This document shows positions 63,952-64,000 of a stretch of DNA of 64,000 bases, in pieces. The notes beneath the pieces were generated by a model. It made no database searches, was not told where the DNA came from, and was given only the letters and a program-made list of their open reading frames with translations. The position numbers and the translations under genes were made by a program. How positions within the stretch are numbered: position 1 is the first letter of the stretch; each line of letters begins with the position of its first letter. The stretch is from Parapedobacter soli (GTDB taxonomy: Bacteria > Bacteroidota > Bacteroidia > Sphingobacteriales > Sphingobacteriaceae). The stretch spans positions 18,883 through 82,882 of the forward strand of contig NZ_JAMXAY010000018.1 in NCBI RefSeq assembly GCF_025460835.1. The letters are read 5' to 3'.

Positions 63952-64000
63952 AAAAACCTCGGGCTCAGTATACGCTGCTCACGCTTGCCGAAGGTGATCC
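63948..64000 (-). CDS. C-terminal end of a probable PorP/SprF-type membrane protein (partial)
   Basis: Only the last 17 codons are in the window: the minus frame reads ITFGKREQRILSPRFF and stops at 63948-63950. A terminal SPRFF is typical of PorP/SprF type IX membrane proteins, and a gene of this family commonly lies directly upstream of PorE-like OmpA genes. The assignment rests on this short tail and the context. The stop codon lies inside the last heptamer repeat unit. Confidence 0.5.
   Translation of the reverse strand, partial: ITFGKREQRILSPRFF

Overview
The window looks like chromosomal DNA of a Bacteroidota bacterium, most likely from the Sphingobacteriaceae. The evidence is Bacteroidota-type promoters (TTTG, 18-20 nt, TAnnTTTG), type IX secretion (T9SS) components and a T9SS C-terminal sorting signal, many SPII lipoproteins, and the gene order rpoB-rplL-rplJ-rplA-rplK-nusG-secE-trnW-tuf-tRNAs. 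The genus is not decided. No insertion sequence, prophage, CRISPR array or origin was seen.

Layout. 1-6.4 kb (minus): translation and transcription core: rpoB 5' part, four ribosomal protein genes, nusG, secE, tRNA-Trp, tuf and four more tRNAs, with two clear promoters. 6.5-13.0 kb: a BamA-type barrel, then the T9SS shuttle PorV behind a 1449-residue secreted protein that has four PPC-like repeats, a PKD domain and a T9SS sorting domain. 13.2-30.6 kb (minus): two copies of one signalling cassette, each made of an ECF sigma factor, a single-pass TPR protein in the anti-sigma position, and a TPR-CHAT protein with a signal peptide and a C-terminal membrane anchor. Between the copies lie three lipoproteins and a secreted zinc metalloprotease. 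30.8-37.4 kb (minus): small lipoproteins and a Ser/Thr phosphosignalling operon (FHA-transglutaminase-like protein, membrane protein, PP2C phosphatase, Hanks kinase, barrel protein).

37.5-61.9 kb: mainly housekeeping. It holds a TrpB2-type enzyme, a shortened methyltransferase, a SirB1-like protein, queH, the yceD-rpmF-plsX-fabH-accB-accC lipid operon, tatC, rpiB, an M28 peptidase, pgi, tpx, a polysaccharide deacetylase, a LolA-like protein, two sugar enzymes, a SurA-like pair and cysS with a small HicB-like gene before it. 61.9-64 kb: a PorE-like OmpA protein, preceded by 12 tandem 7-mers that fill the gap to the end of a probable PorP/SprF gene.

The most interesting part is the twin ECF / TPR membrane protein / CHAT cassette. 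Predicted topology puts the CHAT caspase-like domain and the TPR part of the putative anti-sigma protein both in the periplasm. A CHAT protease that cleaves an anti-sigma factor and frees an ECF sigma factor is therefore a reasonable but unproven model. A promoter-like element shared by three transcription units in the same block is a candidate target of one of these sigma factors.
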